Assembly: GCF_900636535.1 (NCBI RefSeq)
Contig: NZ_LR134289.1
Location: forward strand, 2,852,001 to 2,916,000
Direction of reading: 5' to 3'
Source of the DNA: Chryseobacterium gleum
GTDB lineage: Bacteria > Bacteroidota > Bacteroidia > Flavobacteriales > Weeksellaceae
DNA length: 64,000 nt
In this document: in pieces, positions 17,373 through 28,000 of the stretch
How positions within the stretch are numbered: the first letter of the stretch is position 1
Layout: every line of letters begins with the position of its first letter
Translations under genes and position numbers: made by a program
The notes under the pieces: model-generated
Told to the model about the DNA's origin: nothing
What the model saw: only the letters and a program-made list of their open reading frames with translations
The model's database searches: none

Positions 17373-17388
17373 GGTGATAAAAGTCACC
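17373..17388. promoter_or_regulatory. Crp/Fnr-type operator GGTGA-N6-TCACC
   Basis: An exact dyad of the Crp class (consensus TGTGA-N6-TCACA; here both ends are G/C instead of T/A). It lies between the Crp/Fnr regulator and the DUF5777 operon, upstream of the operon start. Confidence 0.6.
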
Positions 17389-17439
17389 AGTCGAATTGTT
17401 TTTATCAATAACAGAAATAAACTTTTCAAACAATTGAAA

Positions 17440-18090
17440 TTAGACTGTCCTAACATTTTCATTTACAGGAACTTTTATTCCTTCTTTAGTCTGAACAATT
17501 TCTCCTTCGCTTTCAATTTTTTTCAAAACCCTGCTTACTACTTCTCTGGAAGTTCCCAGACTGCTGGCAATTTCACGGTGAGTAATCTTAATCGGGTTGT
17601 TTCCGGTGGACAAAATCTGCTGTTTGATATGATTCAGCACTCTCTTATCCAACTTGTGAAAAACTGCATCATTCACCATATTCATCACCTCGGAAAACCG
17701 GCGATCATATTCATGGTAAAACAGTTTGTTGATCTCCGGAAATCTGATCAGCCATTCATGCATTACAGAAACAGGGATGAGAATCGCTCTGGAATCTTCT
17801 TCGGCAATCGCATATACTCTACTGATATAATCCGTCAGAATAGATGAAAAGGTCATGAGACAACTATCTTTCGGTTTAATATAATAGTAGATGAGCTCTC
17901 TTCCATCATTAAGAGTAAAAACTTTGATGGAACCCTTTATTAAAAAAGGAACAAACTTATTTTTCTGCCCCTCCCTTATGATTTCAGTTTTTGCCTTTAT
18001 ATCAGTAACAACAGCATGCTTTTCGAGCTCTGATAAAAAATCAGCACCAAGAAAGCCAAATTTACTTACAACAAAAGAATTATCAATCAT
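17440..18090 (-). CDS. Crp/Fnr family transcriptional regulator
   Basis: A 216-residue regulator with an N-terminal cyclic-nucleotide-binding-like barrel (EIIREGQKNKFVPFLIKGSIKVF) and a C-terminal winged helix (ITHREIASSLGTSREVVSRVLKKIE). It has only one cysteine (DSCLMTF) and lacks the N-terminal Cys cluster of Fe-S Fnr, so it does not sense oxygen that way; a cAMP-type or heme/NO input is possible. It probably controls the adjacent DUF5777-cytochrome-YceI operon through the site at 17373. Confidence 0.88.
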   Translation of the reverse strand: MIDNSFVVSKFGFLGADFLSELEKHAVVTDIKAKTEIIREGQKNKFVPFLIKGSIKVFTLNDGRELIYYYIKPKDSCLMTFSSILTDYISRVYAIAEEDSRAILIPVSVMHEWLIRFPEINKLFYHEYDRRFSEVMNMVNDAVFHKLDKRVLNHIKQQILSTGNNPIKITHREIASSLGTSREVVSRVLKKIESEGEIVQTKEGIKVPVNENVRTV

Positions 18091-18117
18091 AACTTATATT
18101 TTCTACATTTTCATAAA

Positions 18118-18125
18118 CAAAGATA
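18118..18125 (-). promoter_or_regulatory. -7 element TATCTTTG of the Crp/Fnr gene
   Basis: A perfect TAnnTTTG on the minus strand, 28 bases before the start codon. No matching -33 element is obvious. Confidence 0.55.
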
Positions 18126-18220
18126 TAAAAATGATATATCGTTATTATATATTTTTAAGTTATTAAATAAAATTAACAATTAATAAAATTTAGTTTTATT
18201 TTTTCTTATTTAAGGGTATA

Positions 18221-18249
18221 AAAATACCCTGACAAAACCAGGGTATTTT
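18221..18249 (-). terminator. Terminator after the TonB receptor gene
   Basis: AAAATACCCTG and CAGGGTATTTT form an 11-bp stem around a seven-base loop, with a T-rich tail on the minus strand. Confidence 0.8.
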
Positions 18250-18287
18250 ATCATCAAAATCAACTTGATAGAGTAAAGTTTTTGAAT

Positions 18288-20441
18288 TTAGAATCTGTAT
18301 TTTACATTGAATCCATAAAAGAAATAAGCTTTTCCGGGTCCGGGATTAAGATCTGTAGGAACTGTATAATTGCTTCCCTTATCTGAATCATTGATATTAC
18401 TCCCCAAGAATAAAAAGGTATAGTTAATCTGGTTCGTAAGATTATTGCCCATCACATACAGGTCCAGATCCAGTTTATTGAATGACTTTTTAAATCCTAA
18501 TTTTGAATTAAGTAACCCAAAACCTTTTACCAGATTCTCATTGTTAAAATCAGAATAAACATTTCCCAGATAGTTATAGGTATTCACAAGATAAAATCCC
18601 GGCTTGGTAAAAATATCTAATCCTACAGCATATTTATTTCTTGGAACACCCACCACAGATTTGTGATCATAAGGTTTTTCTATTCCTCCGACTATGGTTG
18701 TAAAATCTTTATACTTTGCGTCATAATAAGAAAGATTTACAAAGGGAACAATTCTCTCAATAAATGAGTTCTCTGTTCTGTACTGATATCCTACGCTGAA
18801 CTCAAGTCCTGTATTTTTCTGACTTCCGGTATTTGTCCAATAGGTTTGTCCCGGAATCTTACTATTAGGAATTGTGAGCTGTGTAAGCTTGTCGGAATAG
18901 TCTATTCTGAATGCTGAAATACGGTAATCTAATTTTGTATTGAGTAAAAGCCCATGTACACTGAAATCCAGCATTTTTGCACGCTCAGGTTTCAGATCAT
19001 CATTTACCGTGTTGGTAGCTGTTATAAACGAAGAAGCTGCCGTAGGAGAATTATATCCTTCACTATAGCTTAGATTAAAGATCTGATGTTTCCATTCTTT
19101 CTGTAATGCAAAGTGAGGCGTATAGGCCATGTCATATTTCTTGTTGAACGACTGGTCCTTACGGCCTGCAACCAACCCTGGCAAAGCAAAAAGGTCTTTC
19201 CTGTCATAGTTGGTTCTGTTACCGCTTATTCCTGCCAATAATGTAAGTCCCCAGGGCTTATACGTAAGATAATCGATCAAAAAATAGGTAGATTGATTAT
19301 TATTATACTTAAAATAAGAAGCTCCGGACATTCCTGTGGTCAGTAATGGTTGTGATGGATTATTCCCATCGAAGCGATAGCTGGAAGTTGTAGAAACAGA
19401 ATTCTGTATCTCAGCTCCAAAATCCAGTCGGTTTTCAAAGTCTTTAAATTCATTTTTCAGGGTAAAAGTAGAACGTAACCCTACATTCGGGGAACTTGTA
19501 ACTCCATATGCTCCTGCTGAAACACTTTCTGTATTTCCGTTATAATAAAATAAAGTGGTATAATTTCTAAGGTTTGAAGTAAGACTTACGGAATTACTCA
19601 ATCCTACTCTTGTGGATTTTATTTTTGTGCCGGCATTTTTGCTGATATAAGCGGCATTTCCATTATCAATCCCTGCATAATAATCAGCATATGAAATCTG
19701 TCCTGAAGTATGTTCATAGGAATAAGCCTGACTTGCAAAGAAGCTTAACTGATCTTTTTTGCTCAATTTGACCGTACCATTGACATTGAAAAAGTTTTTC
19801 AAACCTCCCCCGTTGGGTCTGTATCCATCTGTTTCAAGATGTCCGTATGCAGCACTTACTGAATAATTATCATCAGCAACATTCAGCTGTGTTCTTGACT
19901 GAAAGGTTTTGAAAGCACCAAACATTGCATTTTCTGAAACTGATACTCCTTTTGTAAAATCCGGACGTGTATAGAAGCGTACAGCTCCACCTACACCTCC
20001 TCCATACATGGTTGCGGCCGGACCTTTGATCACTTCAACATTGGTTACGTAAGCAAAGTCCACATCGTCCAAAACAGTGATTCCTTCGGCATTTGTTAAG
20101 GGCATATTATTCCAGTAGGCTTTTACTCCCCAGTTATTAAATTTCTGATCATTCCCATATCCTCTCAGGACGAGCCTCTGCCCTCCGAAATTCGTTCGTT
20201 TATCTACCTGAAGTCCTGGCATTGTGGATAAAGTCTGGTCAATTGCTGCGGGATTATTTCGGTTAAGATCTTCTTCAGACAGGGTTTCTACAGATTGAGC
20301 ATGTCTTTTGAATTCTGCGCGTTCCTGCTTAATTTTTTTTCTTCCAAGGATATTGACCTCATCAATTGATCCTTCCTGTGTTTGCTGAGCATGTGCAATA
20401 GTACAGCCTAACAAAGCTGCTATGCCTATATATTTTTTCAT
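18288..20441 (-). CDS. TonB-dependent outer-membrane receptor, siderophore type
   Basis: A 717-residue barrel with a signal peptide (cut near HAQQT), a plug domain (about 45-160: EDLNRNNPAAIDQTLSTMPG, QRLVLRGYG, VEVIKGPAATMYGGGVGG) and a 22-strand barrel ending in aromatic FYGFNVKYRF. A TonB box-like DEVNILG is near residue 27. The plug NNMPLTNAEG region resembles ferric-siderophore receptors of the FecA group, so iron-chelate uptake is likely; the ligand is inferred. Two small genes of unknown function lie upstream on the same strand. Confidence 0.88.
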   Translation of the reverse strand: MKKYIGIAALLGCTIAHAQQTQEGSIDEVNILGRKKIKQERAEFKRHAQSVETLSEEDLNRNNPAAIDQTLSTMPGLQVDKRTNFGGQRLVLRGYGNDQKFNNWGVKAYWNNMPLTNAEGITVLDDVDFAYVTNVEVIKGPAATMYGGGVGGAVRFYTRPDFTKGVSVSENAMFGAFKTFQSRTQLNVADDNYSVSAAYGHLETDGYRPNGGGLKNFFNVNGTVKLSKKDQLSFFASQAYSYEHTSGQISYADYYAGIDNGNAAYISKNAGTKIKSTRVGLSNSVSLTSNLRNYTTLFYYNGNTESVSAGAYGVTSSPNVGLRSTFTLKNEFKDFENRLDFGAEIQNSVSTTSSYRFDGNNPSQPLLTTGMSGASYFKYNNNQSTYFLIDYLTYKPWGLTLLAGISGNRTNYDRKDLFALPGLVAGRKDQSFNKKYDMAYTPHFALQKEWKHQIFNLSYSEGYNSPTAASSFITATNTVNDDLKPERAKMLDFSVHGLLLNTKLDYRISAFRIDYSDKLTQLTIPNSKIPGQTYWTNTGSQKNTGLEFSVGYQYRTENSFIERIVPFVNLSYYDAKYKDFTTIVGGIEKPYDHKSVVGVPRNKYAVGLDIFTKPGFYLVNTYNYLGNVYSDFNNENLVKGFGLLNSKLGFKKSFNKLDLDLYVMGNNLTNQINYTFLFLGSNINDSDKGSNYTVPTDLNPGPGKAYFFYGFNVKYRF

Positions 20442-20465
20442 TATTTAAATTTATTACCATTAATA

Positions 20466-21029
20466 TCATATTTGATTGTAGCAGCAATGAATTTCCGGAG
20501 GGGGAAAAATAATGGATAAATAATGAGTATTTTCCTGTTGATTATAATGTTTGGAAATGGTTTTTAAGAAATGATCTGAAAAAAAACAAAATTCCTTTTT
20601 TTCAAAAACGGCAAAAAAGCCCGGTGTCTTAAGGATGCTTTTATTGTTACCGGGAAGGTTAATCTGCAGCTTTAAGCATGTTTTTTTAAAAGCAATTTTT
20701 TTGGAAAAGTCTAATAAAGAATTGATGATAATATCTTTTTTATCAATATAACAGAAAAAATATTTTTTCCCATTCACTTTACTGATCCGGATAATATCAT
20801 AAGAAAATCCATGAAGTGTAAATTCTTTTTCTTCTTTCCATTCTGCTTCAGTAAGATCTTTTTCGGTAAAACAGATGGTTTCGGATTTCCTGAAATTATT
20901 CTTTGCAATACTGTATTGTGTCTTTTCATACAGTTCTCTTTTAACATGAGAAACTACAGAATACATCACATTGCTGAATAATATGATTACCGGAAAACAG
21001 AGAAAAATAAAAAGTAATTTTTTATTCAA
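20466..21029 (-). CDS. Unknown single-pass membrane-anchored or exported protein
   Basis: 187 residues. The N-terminus is a hydrophobic segment (KKLLFIFLCFPVIILFSNVMY) that is either a signal or an anchor. The rest is Lys/Phe-rich with a conserved-looking tail IIFPPPEIHCCYNQI; proline-rich PPPE tails are seen in small proteins that accompany TonB receptors in this phylum. It lies 24 bases upstream of the receptor start, in the same direction, so it is probably co-transcribed. I do not recognise a family. Confidence 0.65.
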   Translation of the reverse strand: MNKKLLFIFLCFPVIILFSNVMYSVVSHVKRELYEKTQYSIAKNNFRKSETICFTEKDLTEAEWKEEKEFTLHGFSYDIIRISKVNGKKYFFCYIDKKDIIINSLLDFSKKIAFKKTCLKLQINLPGNNKSILKTPGFFAVFEKKEFCFFSDHFLKTISKHYNQQENTHYLSIIFPPPEIHCCYNQI

Positions 21030-21044
21030 AGATTGAAATTAATT

Positions 21045-21515
21045 TTAAGGTGCAGGCTCTTCAGATGTTTCTATGGATATAAATCTTTCAAAATTTATTT
21101 TATGCAATACCTGTGAACCTTTTACAGTATACTCTATCCAATTGTCTTTTGGATTTAATTTTTGCGGAACAGAATTTTCTACAGGTGATCCAACCGGCAT
21201 CTGATCAGCAGCCTTTATATCTTCATCATTTTTGTAGGGAAGATTTCCGATTACTGTTATTATACTGCCCGCATTATTCTGTACAAACGGAATGGTATTT
21301 CCTTCCGCTCTAAAAGTTTTTACAGTGATGACACTGTTATTTTTCTTCTTCATTTTAACAGTATATACCGCTCCTCTTACGCCAGCTCTTCCTCCTATCC
21401 ATTCTTTTTTTTCAGCGGAAATCACGGATACTGTTTTATCCTGAGACAAAGAGGATACCGGCATCCCGCAGGAAGCCAGCATCCAAAATAATATTATATA
21501 CAATTGATTATTCAT
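21045..21515 (-). CDS. Unknown lipoprotein
   Basis: 156 residues with a lipobox WMLASC near residue 16. The mature part is a small beta-rich domain (VSVISAEKKEWIGGRAGVRGAVYTVKMKKK, then NNAGSIITVIGNLPY). No catalytic motif is seen and I recognise no family. It lies between the large T9SS cargo and the unknown anchored protein, all on the minus strand with gaps of 3 and 15 bases, which suggests one operon ending with the TonB receptor. Confidence 0.68.
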   Translation of the reverse strand: MNNQLYIILFWMLASCGMPVSSLSQDKTVSVISAEKKEWIGGRAGVRGAVYTVKMKKKNNSVITVKTFRAEGNTIPFVQNNAGSIITVIGNLPYKNDEDIKAADQMPVGSPVENSVPQKLNPKDNWIEYTVKGSQVLHKINFERFISIETSEEPAP

Positions 21516-21518
21516 TTT

Positions 21519-24362
21519 CTAATCATCATCACCGCCTGTGCGTCCTAATACCAGGAAGTTACCGCTATATACGATTTCACCTTTAGACTCGGCTTTTAAA
21601 ATATAATTTCCAGGTACAAGTTTTTGTCCGAACTCTTCATCAGACTTCACATTTTTCTTACTGTAAACTAATCTTCCCGAGCCATCCACGATGCTTATAT
21701 CCACACTGCTGTATTTAGCGGTATTAAATCTCAAATGGGAAATTCCTTTTGAAGGATTCGGATATATAATGGTCATGTCTTTCTTAGATTTGGTCTCAGC
21801 TGTTGACAAAGCAGGTACTGTATTTTGGGTTGTCCATGCTCCTCTGCCATAGGTAGAAACCAAAACTGTTTTGGTAACAGGTCTGTAATCTAAGTTGGTA
21901 ATTCTTACATTTCCTATATTTCCTGTCACTGAAGCCCATTCCGGAGTTGTTGCCAGGAAATTAGTTGTTCCCCAAACTCCCATTTCAGTTCCTACCAGCA
22001 CTTCATTCGGATTGTCGGGGTTTCTGAGTACGGTTCTTACCGGCATGTCAGGAAGGTTTCCTTCCTTGTTCTGCCAGGTTGTTCCTCCATCTGTAGAATA
22101 GAAAACACTGGTAAGGTTATAATTGGAAAAAGTTACAATAATCTCATTTTCGTTGGCGCCAAATTCTATATCAGAAACAGTTCCTGTTACCGGTGAGGTT
22201 AACAAAGTTGCAGCATATGCTGTGGTATTGGCATTTGTTACTTTAAAAATTCTTCCCAGATTGGTTCCTACAAAAAGTGTTGTGGAAGCAGTTGTATACG
22301 GAGATACTTTCATCCATGAAATCTGCTCGTTTGATTGTGCAGTTCCCACTGTAACCACATTATTGGTAAAAGATGTTGCTGTTGCAGAAAGTCCGCTTGT
22401 TCTGAAAAGTGTCAGTCCGGAACGGTAAGAATAGAAAACATCATTGGTTCTGTCTAAAGCAATTTCATTGACAAAGTGCCCCATGTTTCTGTTAGCACTG
22501 GTAGAAATAAGATAGTATGAGTTGTTAGTCAATAAATAGTGGCTATTGTAAACATAACTTGCGATTTCATAATTATCCTGATCGTCATACTCGGTATACA
22601 TTCCGTCACCTCCTGTAGCAGATTGAGAGGTAAGGAAATTATTTGCCTGTGGTACTCCATACAGCCACCATGAGCCATTATCCTGTGCTCCAGCCAATAA
22701 TTCTTCGTCAGCAGGTGTTTTCGTTGGGTTCAGCATGGCAGAGTAAAACTGAGTGACATTATATCTGGTATTTCTGGAGGCAAACCCACCTACAACGCCG
22801 ATATTAGCTTTATTGGCAGCATAATAGATTCCTCCGTCATTTCCAAACATCATTTGCCCTGTTCCATAATTATTATAAGGATTGAAGACAATTTCGTGCT
22901 GATCAGCATGCACCTGTGAAACCTGTAAAGCGGCCATATTATTGTTATTGGACCACTTGGAGATCTGCGTCCAGCTTGTTCCTCCATTCGTAGATTTATA
23001 CAAATCGATACCCCCAATATAAAGTGTATTATCATCCAAAGGATCTGCCGCAATGATCAGGTCATAGAAAGACTGTCCTCTTGTGAAGTCATTAGCAGGA
23101 ATACTGGTATCAGTAGCAGTAGGCAATGCTAAAACCGGTGCAGCATCATTAGTTGCCAACCATGTTGTTCCTCCATCTGTAGATTTTGCAATTCTGATAG
23201 GCTCTGAAGAAGATGCTCCCTGCATAAATGCATATATTTTATTGGCATCTGTTCTGGAAAGTGTAAAATTAACTCTCGAGCCACTGTTCCCTACATTATA
23301 TACCTGATTAAATGTATTCCCGTCAGCGGATTTAAAAATTCGCCCTCCGGAATCTATATTTGAAAATCTGGAAGATCTGGTAGAAACCCATACTGAGTTA
23401 TCTGCTCCGATTTCTATCTGCTGAATAGAATATCCTGTTGTGCTGGTTACACCAGTAGTTGTGTTAAGAGCCAATAAACTGCTGTTTTTTGTAAATGTTG
23501 CTCCTCCATCTGTAGATTTGTACAATCCGGCCTGGCTTAATCCCTGCCATCCGTCATTAAACGAAATTCCTACATAAGAGCCACTTACTCCTGCATATAC
23601 TTCAGAAACTCCATTATTATTTCTTACTTTAATATCATTAATATAAAAGTTACCGTTTCTTACTCCGGATGAAGAATAAGTAACCGGAATGGTGAAAATC
23701 TGGGTCCATGTTACACCAGCATCCGTTGATTTCCATATTCCTGATCCTACTGCATCAGCAGTTGGAGCTTCTCCTGTTCCTACATAGAAAACTTGTGGGT
23801 TGTTTGGATCGTAAGTAATACTTGAAACGGAAGTATTTGCCCAGAATGTACTTAATGGCTGCCATTCATTAGTAGCTACAGAAGGATCCTGATTTACCCA
23901 AAGTCCTCCTGAAACACTTCCTGCAAAAACCCGTTTACCTGTAGGATCATTTGGATCGTACATGATTGCCCTTGTTCTTCCTCCTACACTATACGGACCT
24001 CTTTCAATCCAGGGTTCATTTACTATTTTACCTGTAGCAGAGGTATTGTTAGAAATAAAAGACATAGGCTGTGAAGGCTGATACTTACCTGTTAAGATAT
24101 CTTCGTTTATCTTTGCCAGTCCTTCAAAGTTTGTTCTCCCTGTTACAGGATCCATTGTTCTTTTATAGTCTTCCTCATTGTATGAATTAGGAGGTATTCC
24201 TGCCGCTTTTGCAATTTTATGAGCCTTTTTAAGGTCTTTGTCATATTTAGCATACAGCTTCTGCAAGTGTTTTTGATTGTCTTTAAGTGTATTTTGCTTT
24301 TGTGCGCATACATTGACGCAGAGTAAAGCTACTGCAATAGGGTAGATTTTCATTCCATTCAA
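21519..24362 (-). CDS. Large T9SS cargo with BNR/sortilin-like propeller repeats
   Basis: 947 residues, signal peptide, then many Asp-box-like repeats (STDGGTTW, STNGGTSW, KSTDAGVTW, KSTDGGATF, YSTDGGTTW) that form beta-propellers of the sortilin/BNR type. The C-terminus is a type A sorting domain (IIYPNPSKGISHLRF, GNYILKAESKGEIV) followed by an unusual acidic tail GGDDD. It is secreted by the type IX system. Role is unknown; no sialidase catalytic residues are evident, so a binding or scaffold role is more likely. Confidence 0.87.
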   Translation of the reverse strand: MNGMKIYPIAVALLCVNVCAQKQNTLKDNQKHLQKLYAKYDKDLKKAHKIAKAAGIPPNSYNEEDYKRTMDPVTGRTNFEGLAKINEDILTGKYQPSQPMSFISNNTSATGKIVNEPWIERGPYSVGGRTRAIMYDPNDPTGKRVFAGSVSGGLWVNQDPSVATNEWQPLSTFWANTSVSSITYDPNNPQVFYVGTGEAPTADAVGSGIWKSTDAGVTWTQIFTIPVTYSSSGVRNGNFYINDIKVRNNNGVSEVYAGVSGSYVGISFNDGWQGLSQAGLYKSTDGGATFTKNSSLLALNTTTGVTSTTGYSIQQIEIGADNSVWVSTRSSRFSNIDSGGRIFKSADGNTFNQVYNVGNSGSRVNFTLSRTDANKIYAFMQGASSSEPIRIAKSTDGGTTWLATNDAAPVLALPTATDTSIPANDFTRGQSFYDLIIAADPLDDNTLYIGGIDLYKSTNGGTSWTQISKWSNNNNMAALQVSQVHADQHEIVFNPYNNYGTGQMMFGNDGGIYYAANKANIGVVGGFASRNTRYNVTQFYSAMLNPTKTPADEELLAGAQDNGSWWLYGVPQANNFLTSQSATGGDGMYTEYDDQDNYEIASYVYNSHYLLTNNSYYLISTSANRNMGHFVNEIALDRTNDVFYSYRSGLTLFRTSGLSATATSFTNNVVTVGTAQSNEQISWMKVSPYTTASTTLFVGTNLGRIFKVTNANTTAYAATLLTSPVTGTVSDIEFGANENEIIVTFSNYNLTSVFYSTDGGTTWQNKEGNLPDMPVRTVLRNPDNPNEVLVGTEMGVWGTTNFLATTPEWASVTGNIGNVRITNLDYRPVTKTVLVSTYGRGAWTTQNTVPALSTAETKSKKDMTIIYPNPSKGISHLRFNTAKYSSVDISIVDGSGRLVYSKKNVKSDEEFGQKLVPGNYILKAESKGEIVYSGNFLVLGRTGGDDD

Positions 24363-24567
24363 TTTTTTACAAATTTAATCAAGAAAAACGAATTTATTAA
24401 CTAATTTAAATTAATTATCAATAATTTATAACAAAAATTAACATTAATATATTAAATTGAGTTATTTCTATTTTTTTGCTATATTTTTAAAATAAAATTG
24501 CGAAAAAGATAAAAAAAGAAAAAAATAAACTGATTAGTGAATTATATGCAAAACAGATAATAAAAAA

Positions 24568-24592
24568 ATGCCCCGGTAAAAAACCAGGGCAT
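24568..24592 (-). terminator. Terminator after the rpoBC-DUF3467 unit
   Basis: ATGCCCCGGT and ACCAGGGCAT form a stem with one mismatch, loop AAAAA, followed by a T run on the minus strand. The rest of the gap 24363-24616 is AT-rich with no gene seen. Confidence 0.82.
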
Positions 24593-24616
24593 TCTTTATT
24601 TATTGTAAAAGAAATC

Positions 24617-24922
24617 CTACGCTTGAACGTTGTTTCCTCCTAATACGAAAGGCTCAACTTCTTTGATTTCTCCGAACTGCTGCTCGTAGTTAGCGATGTT
24701 CTGCTGAAGAGCGTTTAATACTCTTTTAGCGTGAAGTGGAGCAAGAATTACTCTTGATCTTACTTTCGCCTGCTGAACACCTGGCATCAACTGAATAAAG
24801 TCTACTACAAATTCAGATGGAGAGTGGTTTACTAAAGCCAGGTTAGCATAGATACCAGCAGCTACCATTTCATTTAATTCGATGTTGATGTTCCCGTCTT
24901 GTGGATTTTGATTGTTGTCCAT
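24617..24922 (-). CDS. DUF3467 domain protein
   Basis: A 101-residue small soluble protein with the DUF3467 pattern (GIYANLALVNHSPSEFVVDF, then RVILAPLHAKRVLNALQQN). In Bacteroidota it regularly follows rpoC. Its biochemical role is unknown. The 87-base gap from rpoC and the lack of an intervening terminator suggest read-through from rpoBC. Confidence 0.9.
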   Translation of the reverse strand: MDNNQNPQDGNINIELNEMVAAGIYANLALVNHSPSEFVVDFIQLMPGVQQAKVRSRVILAPLHAKRVLNALQQNIANYEQQFGEIKEVEPFVLGGNNVQA

Positions 24923-25009
24923 TGTTATAAATTATGTTTTTAAAATTCGAAATTTGAGATTGTGAAAATATAAAAATAATTTCAAATCCCAAATTTCAAA
25001 TCATTAATT

Positions 25010-28000
25010 TTAGTTAAGGTCTTCGAATTCCTTCTTAGAACCTACAATAACGTTCTGATACTCTTTAAGACCTGTACCTGCAGGAATTCTGTGTCCTACA
25101 ATTACATTTTCTTTAAGACCGTTAAGATCGTCTATCTTACCAGCAACTGCTGCCTCGTTAAGAACTTTAGTGGTTTCCTGGAACGATGCTGCAGACATGA
25201 ATGATTTAGTCTGAAGGGCAGCTCTTGTAATACCTTGCAGTACAGGAGTTGCTGTAGCAGGAAGAGCTTCTCTTACTTCTACCAATGCTAAATCTTCACG
25301 CTTCAACTTAGAGTTTTCATCTCTTAATTCTCTTGCAGTAATCATCTGACCTGGTTTGAATTCTTTAGAATCACCAGCATCTACTACTACTTTAAGACCA
25401 AATACTCTGTTGTTTTCTTCCAAGAAATCATACTTGTGCTCAAGAGCTCCTTCAAGGAACTGAGTATCACCTCCATCTACAATAGATACTTTCGTCATCA
25501 TCTGTCTTACGATAATTTCGAAGTGCTTGTCGTCGATTTTTACCCCCTGTAGACGGTAAACTTCCTGAATCTCGTTTACTAAGTATTCCTGAACAGCTGT
25601 TGGACCTTTAATTCTTAAGATATCTTCCGGTGTGATAGAACCGTCAGAAAGCGGAGAACCTGCTCTTACGAAGTCATTCTCCTGAACAAGAATCTGGTTG
25701 GAAAGTTTTACCAGGTAAATCTTTCTTTCACCAGTTTTAGCCTCAACAATAAGTTCACGGTTACCTCTCTTGATTTTTCCGTAAGAAACTACCCCGTCGA
25801 TTTCAGTAACAACCGCTGGGTTTGAAGGGTTTCTTGCTTCGAATAATTCGGTAACTCTCGGAAGACCTCCGGTGATATCCCCTGCTTTTGCAGATTTTCT
25901 CGGGATCTTGATTAAGACTTTACCCGCCTTAATTTTTTCACCATCGTTAACCATTAAGTGGGCTCCTACCGGTAAGTTGTAAGCTTTTTGCTCAACTCCT
26001 TTAGAGTCTACCACTTTCAAGGTAGGTACGGCTTTCTTATTTCTGGATTCAGAAATTACTTTCTCTTCAAATCCTGTCTGTTCGTCAATTTCAAGCTGGA
26101 ATGAAATACCTTGGATGATATCCTCGTATTCTACCTTACCTGAAGTTTCAGCAATGATAACCGCGTTATACGGATCCCATCTACAGATTGTATCTCCTTT
26201 CTTCACTTTATCACCTGGTTTTACAGATAATATCGATCCGTAAGGTACGTTAGCTACCATTAATGGAGTTCTTGACTCATTATCAGCAACTAATCTGAAT
26301 TCTGTTGAACGGGAAACCACAACCTCAGCAGTATTACCGTTTTCATCTTCAGAAGTAATTGTTCTTACTTCATCCATTTCAACGATACCATCTCTTCTTG
26401 CAACGATAGATGGGTTTTCCGATACGTTTCCTGCAGTACCCCCCTGGTGGAAAGTTCTCAACGTAAGCTGAGTACCTGGCTCCCCAATTGATTGTGCTGC
26501 AATTACACCTACCGCTTCACCCATGTGGATCATCTTACCTGTTGCTAAGTTTCTACCGTAACATTTCGCACAGATACCTTTCTTAGCCTCACAAGTTAAT
26601 GGTGAACGAACCTCAACAGCTTCTAATCCAGCCTCCTCAATTCTCTTCGCTAATTGCTCAGTAATTACCTGGTCAGCCTCAGTGATTAATTCATCTGTTT
26701 CAGGATCGTAAACATTATGTAAAGATACTCTACCTAAGATTCTTTCAGAGATTTTTTCAACGATCTCGTCATTTTTCTTAAGTGCAGTAACTTCTGTACC
26801 TCTTAATGTTCCACAGTCGTCTTCTGTAACGATAACGTCCTGTGCAACGTCTACCAATCTTCTCGTTAAGTAACCGGCATCGGCTGTCTTAAGAGCGGTA
26901 TCCGCAAGACCTTTACGGGCACCGTGGGTAGAGATAAAGTACTCTAGAATCGAAAGACCTTCCTTAAAGTTCGCAAGGATCGGGTTTTCGATGATCTCCG
27001 CTCCGGTAGAACCGGCTTTCTGCGGTTTTGCCATCAAACCTCTCATCCCTGATAACTGACGGATCTGTTCTTTAGAACCCCTCGCTCCAGAGTCAAGCAT
27101 CATATATACAGAGTTGAAACCACCTTGGTCAGTTTTCATTCTGCTCATGATCATTTCAGTTAATCCGGCGTTGGTGTTTGTCCAAACGTCGATTACCTGG
27201 TTATAACGTTCTGTATCGGTAATTAGACCCATGTTATAGTTAGCTCTAATTTCGTCTACAGTTTCAATTGATTGTGCAATCATCTGCTTTTTCTCCACAG
27301 GTACTACGATATCTCCAAGAGAGAACGATAGACCTCCTTTGAATGCATTTGAATACCCTAGATCTTTCATTGCATCCAAGAACTTCACAGTTGTAGGGAA
27401 ATCTGTATCAGCAAGGATCTTACCGATAACGTTTCTCAATGATTTCTTGGTAAGAAGTTCATTGATATATCCTACCTGCTTAGGTACAATCTGGTTGAAT
27501 AAAATTCTACCTACAGTAGTTTCGATCAGTCTTGTTACGATTTCTCCGTTTTCCTTAACAGGTAATTTACATCTTACCTTAGCATTTAGAGAAACTTTTC
27601 CTTCTGCATAAGCAATTTCCGCTTCTTCAGGAGAATAGAATGCAAGACCTTCACCTTTTACTTTCATAGTTTCAGTTGAATCCAACTGTTTGGTCATGAA
27701 ATAAAGACCAAGAACCATGTCCTGAGATGGTACCGTAATTGGAGAACCGTTTGCAGGGTTTAGAATGTTCTGAGAACCTAACATCAATAACTGAGCTTCA
27801 AGGATCGCTTCTGGTCCTAACGGCAAGTGTACCGCCATCTGGTCACCATCGAAATCGGCGTTGAAGGCCGTAGTTACTAACGGGTGTAGCTGGATTGCCT
27901 TACCTTCGATCATCTTAGGTTGGAAAGCCTGAATACCCAGCCTGTGAAGAGTAGGTGCCCTGTTCAATAGTACCGGGTGACCTTTCATCACGTTTTCAAG

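Noticed and set aside
17374..17847. 157-codon frame on the plus strand
   Set aside because: It is mostly antisense to the Crp/Fnr gene and covers its operator; no family features.
25955..25975. Target for the candidate guide in rpoC
   Set aside because: Only eight bases (GTGGGCTC) match the guide and the rest differs; chance match.
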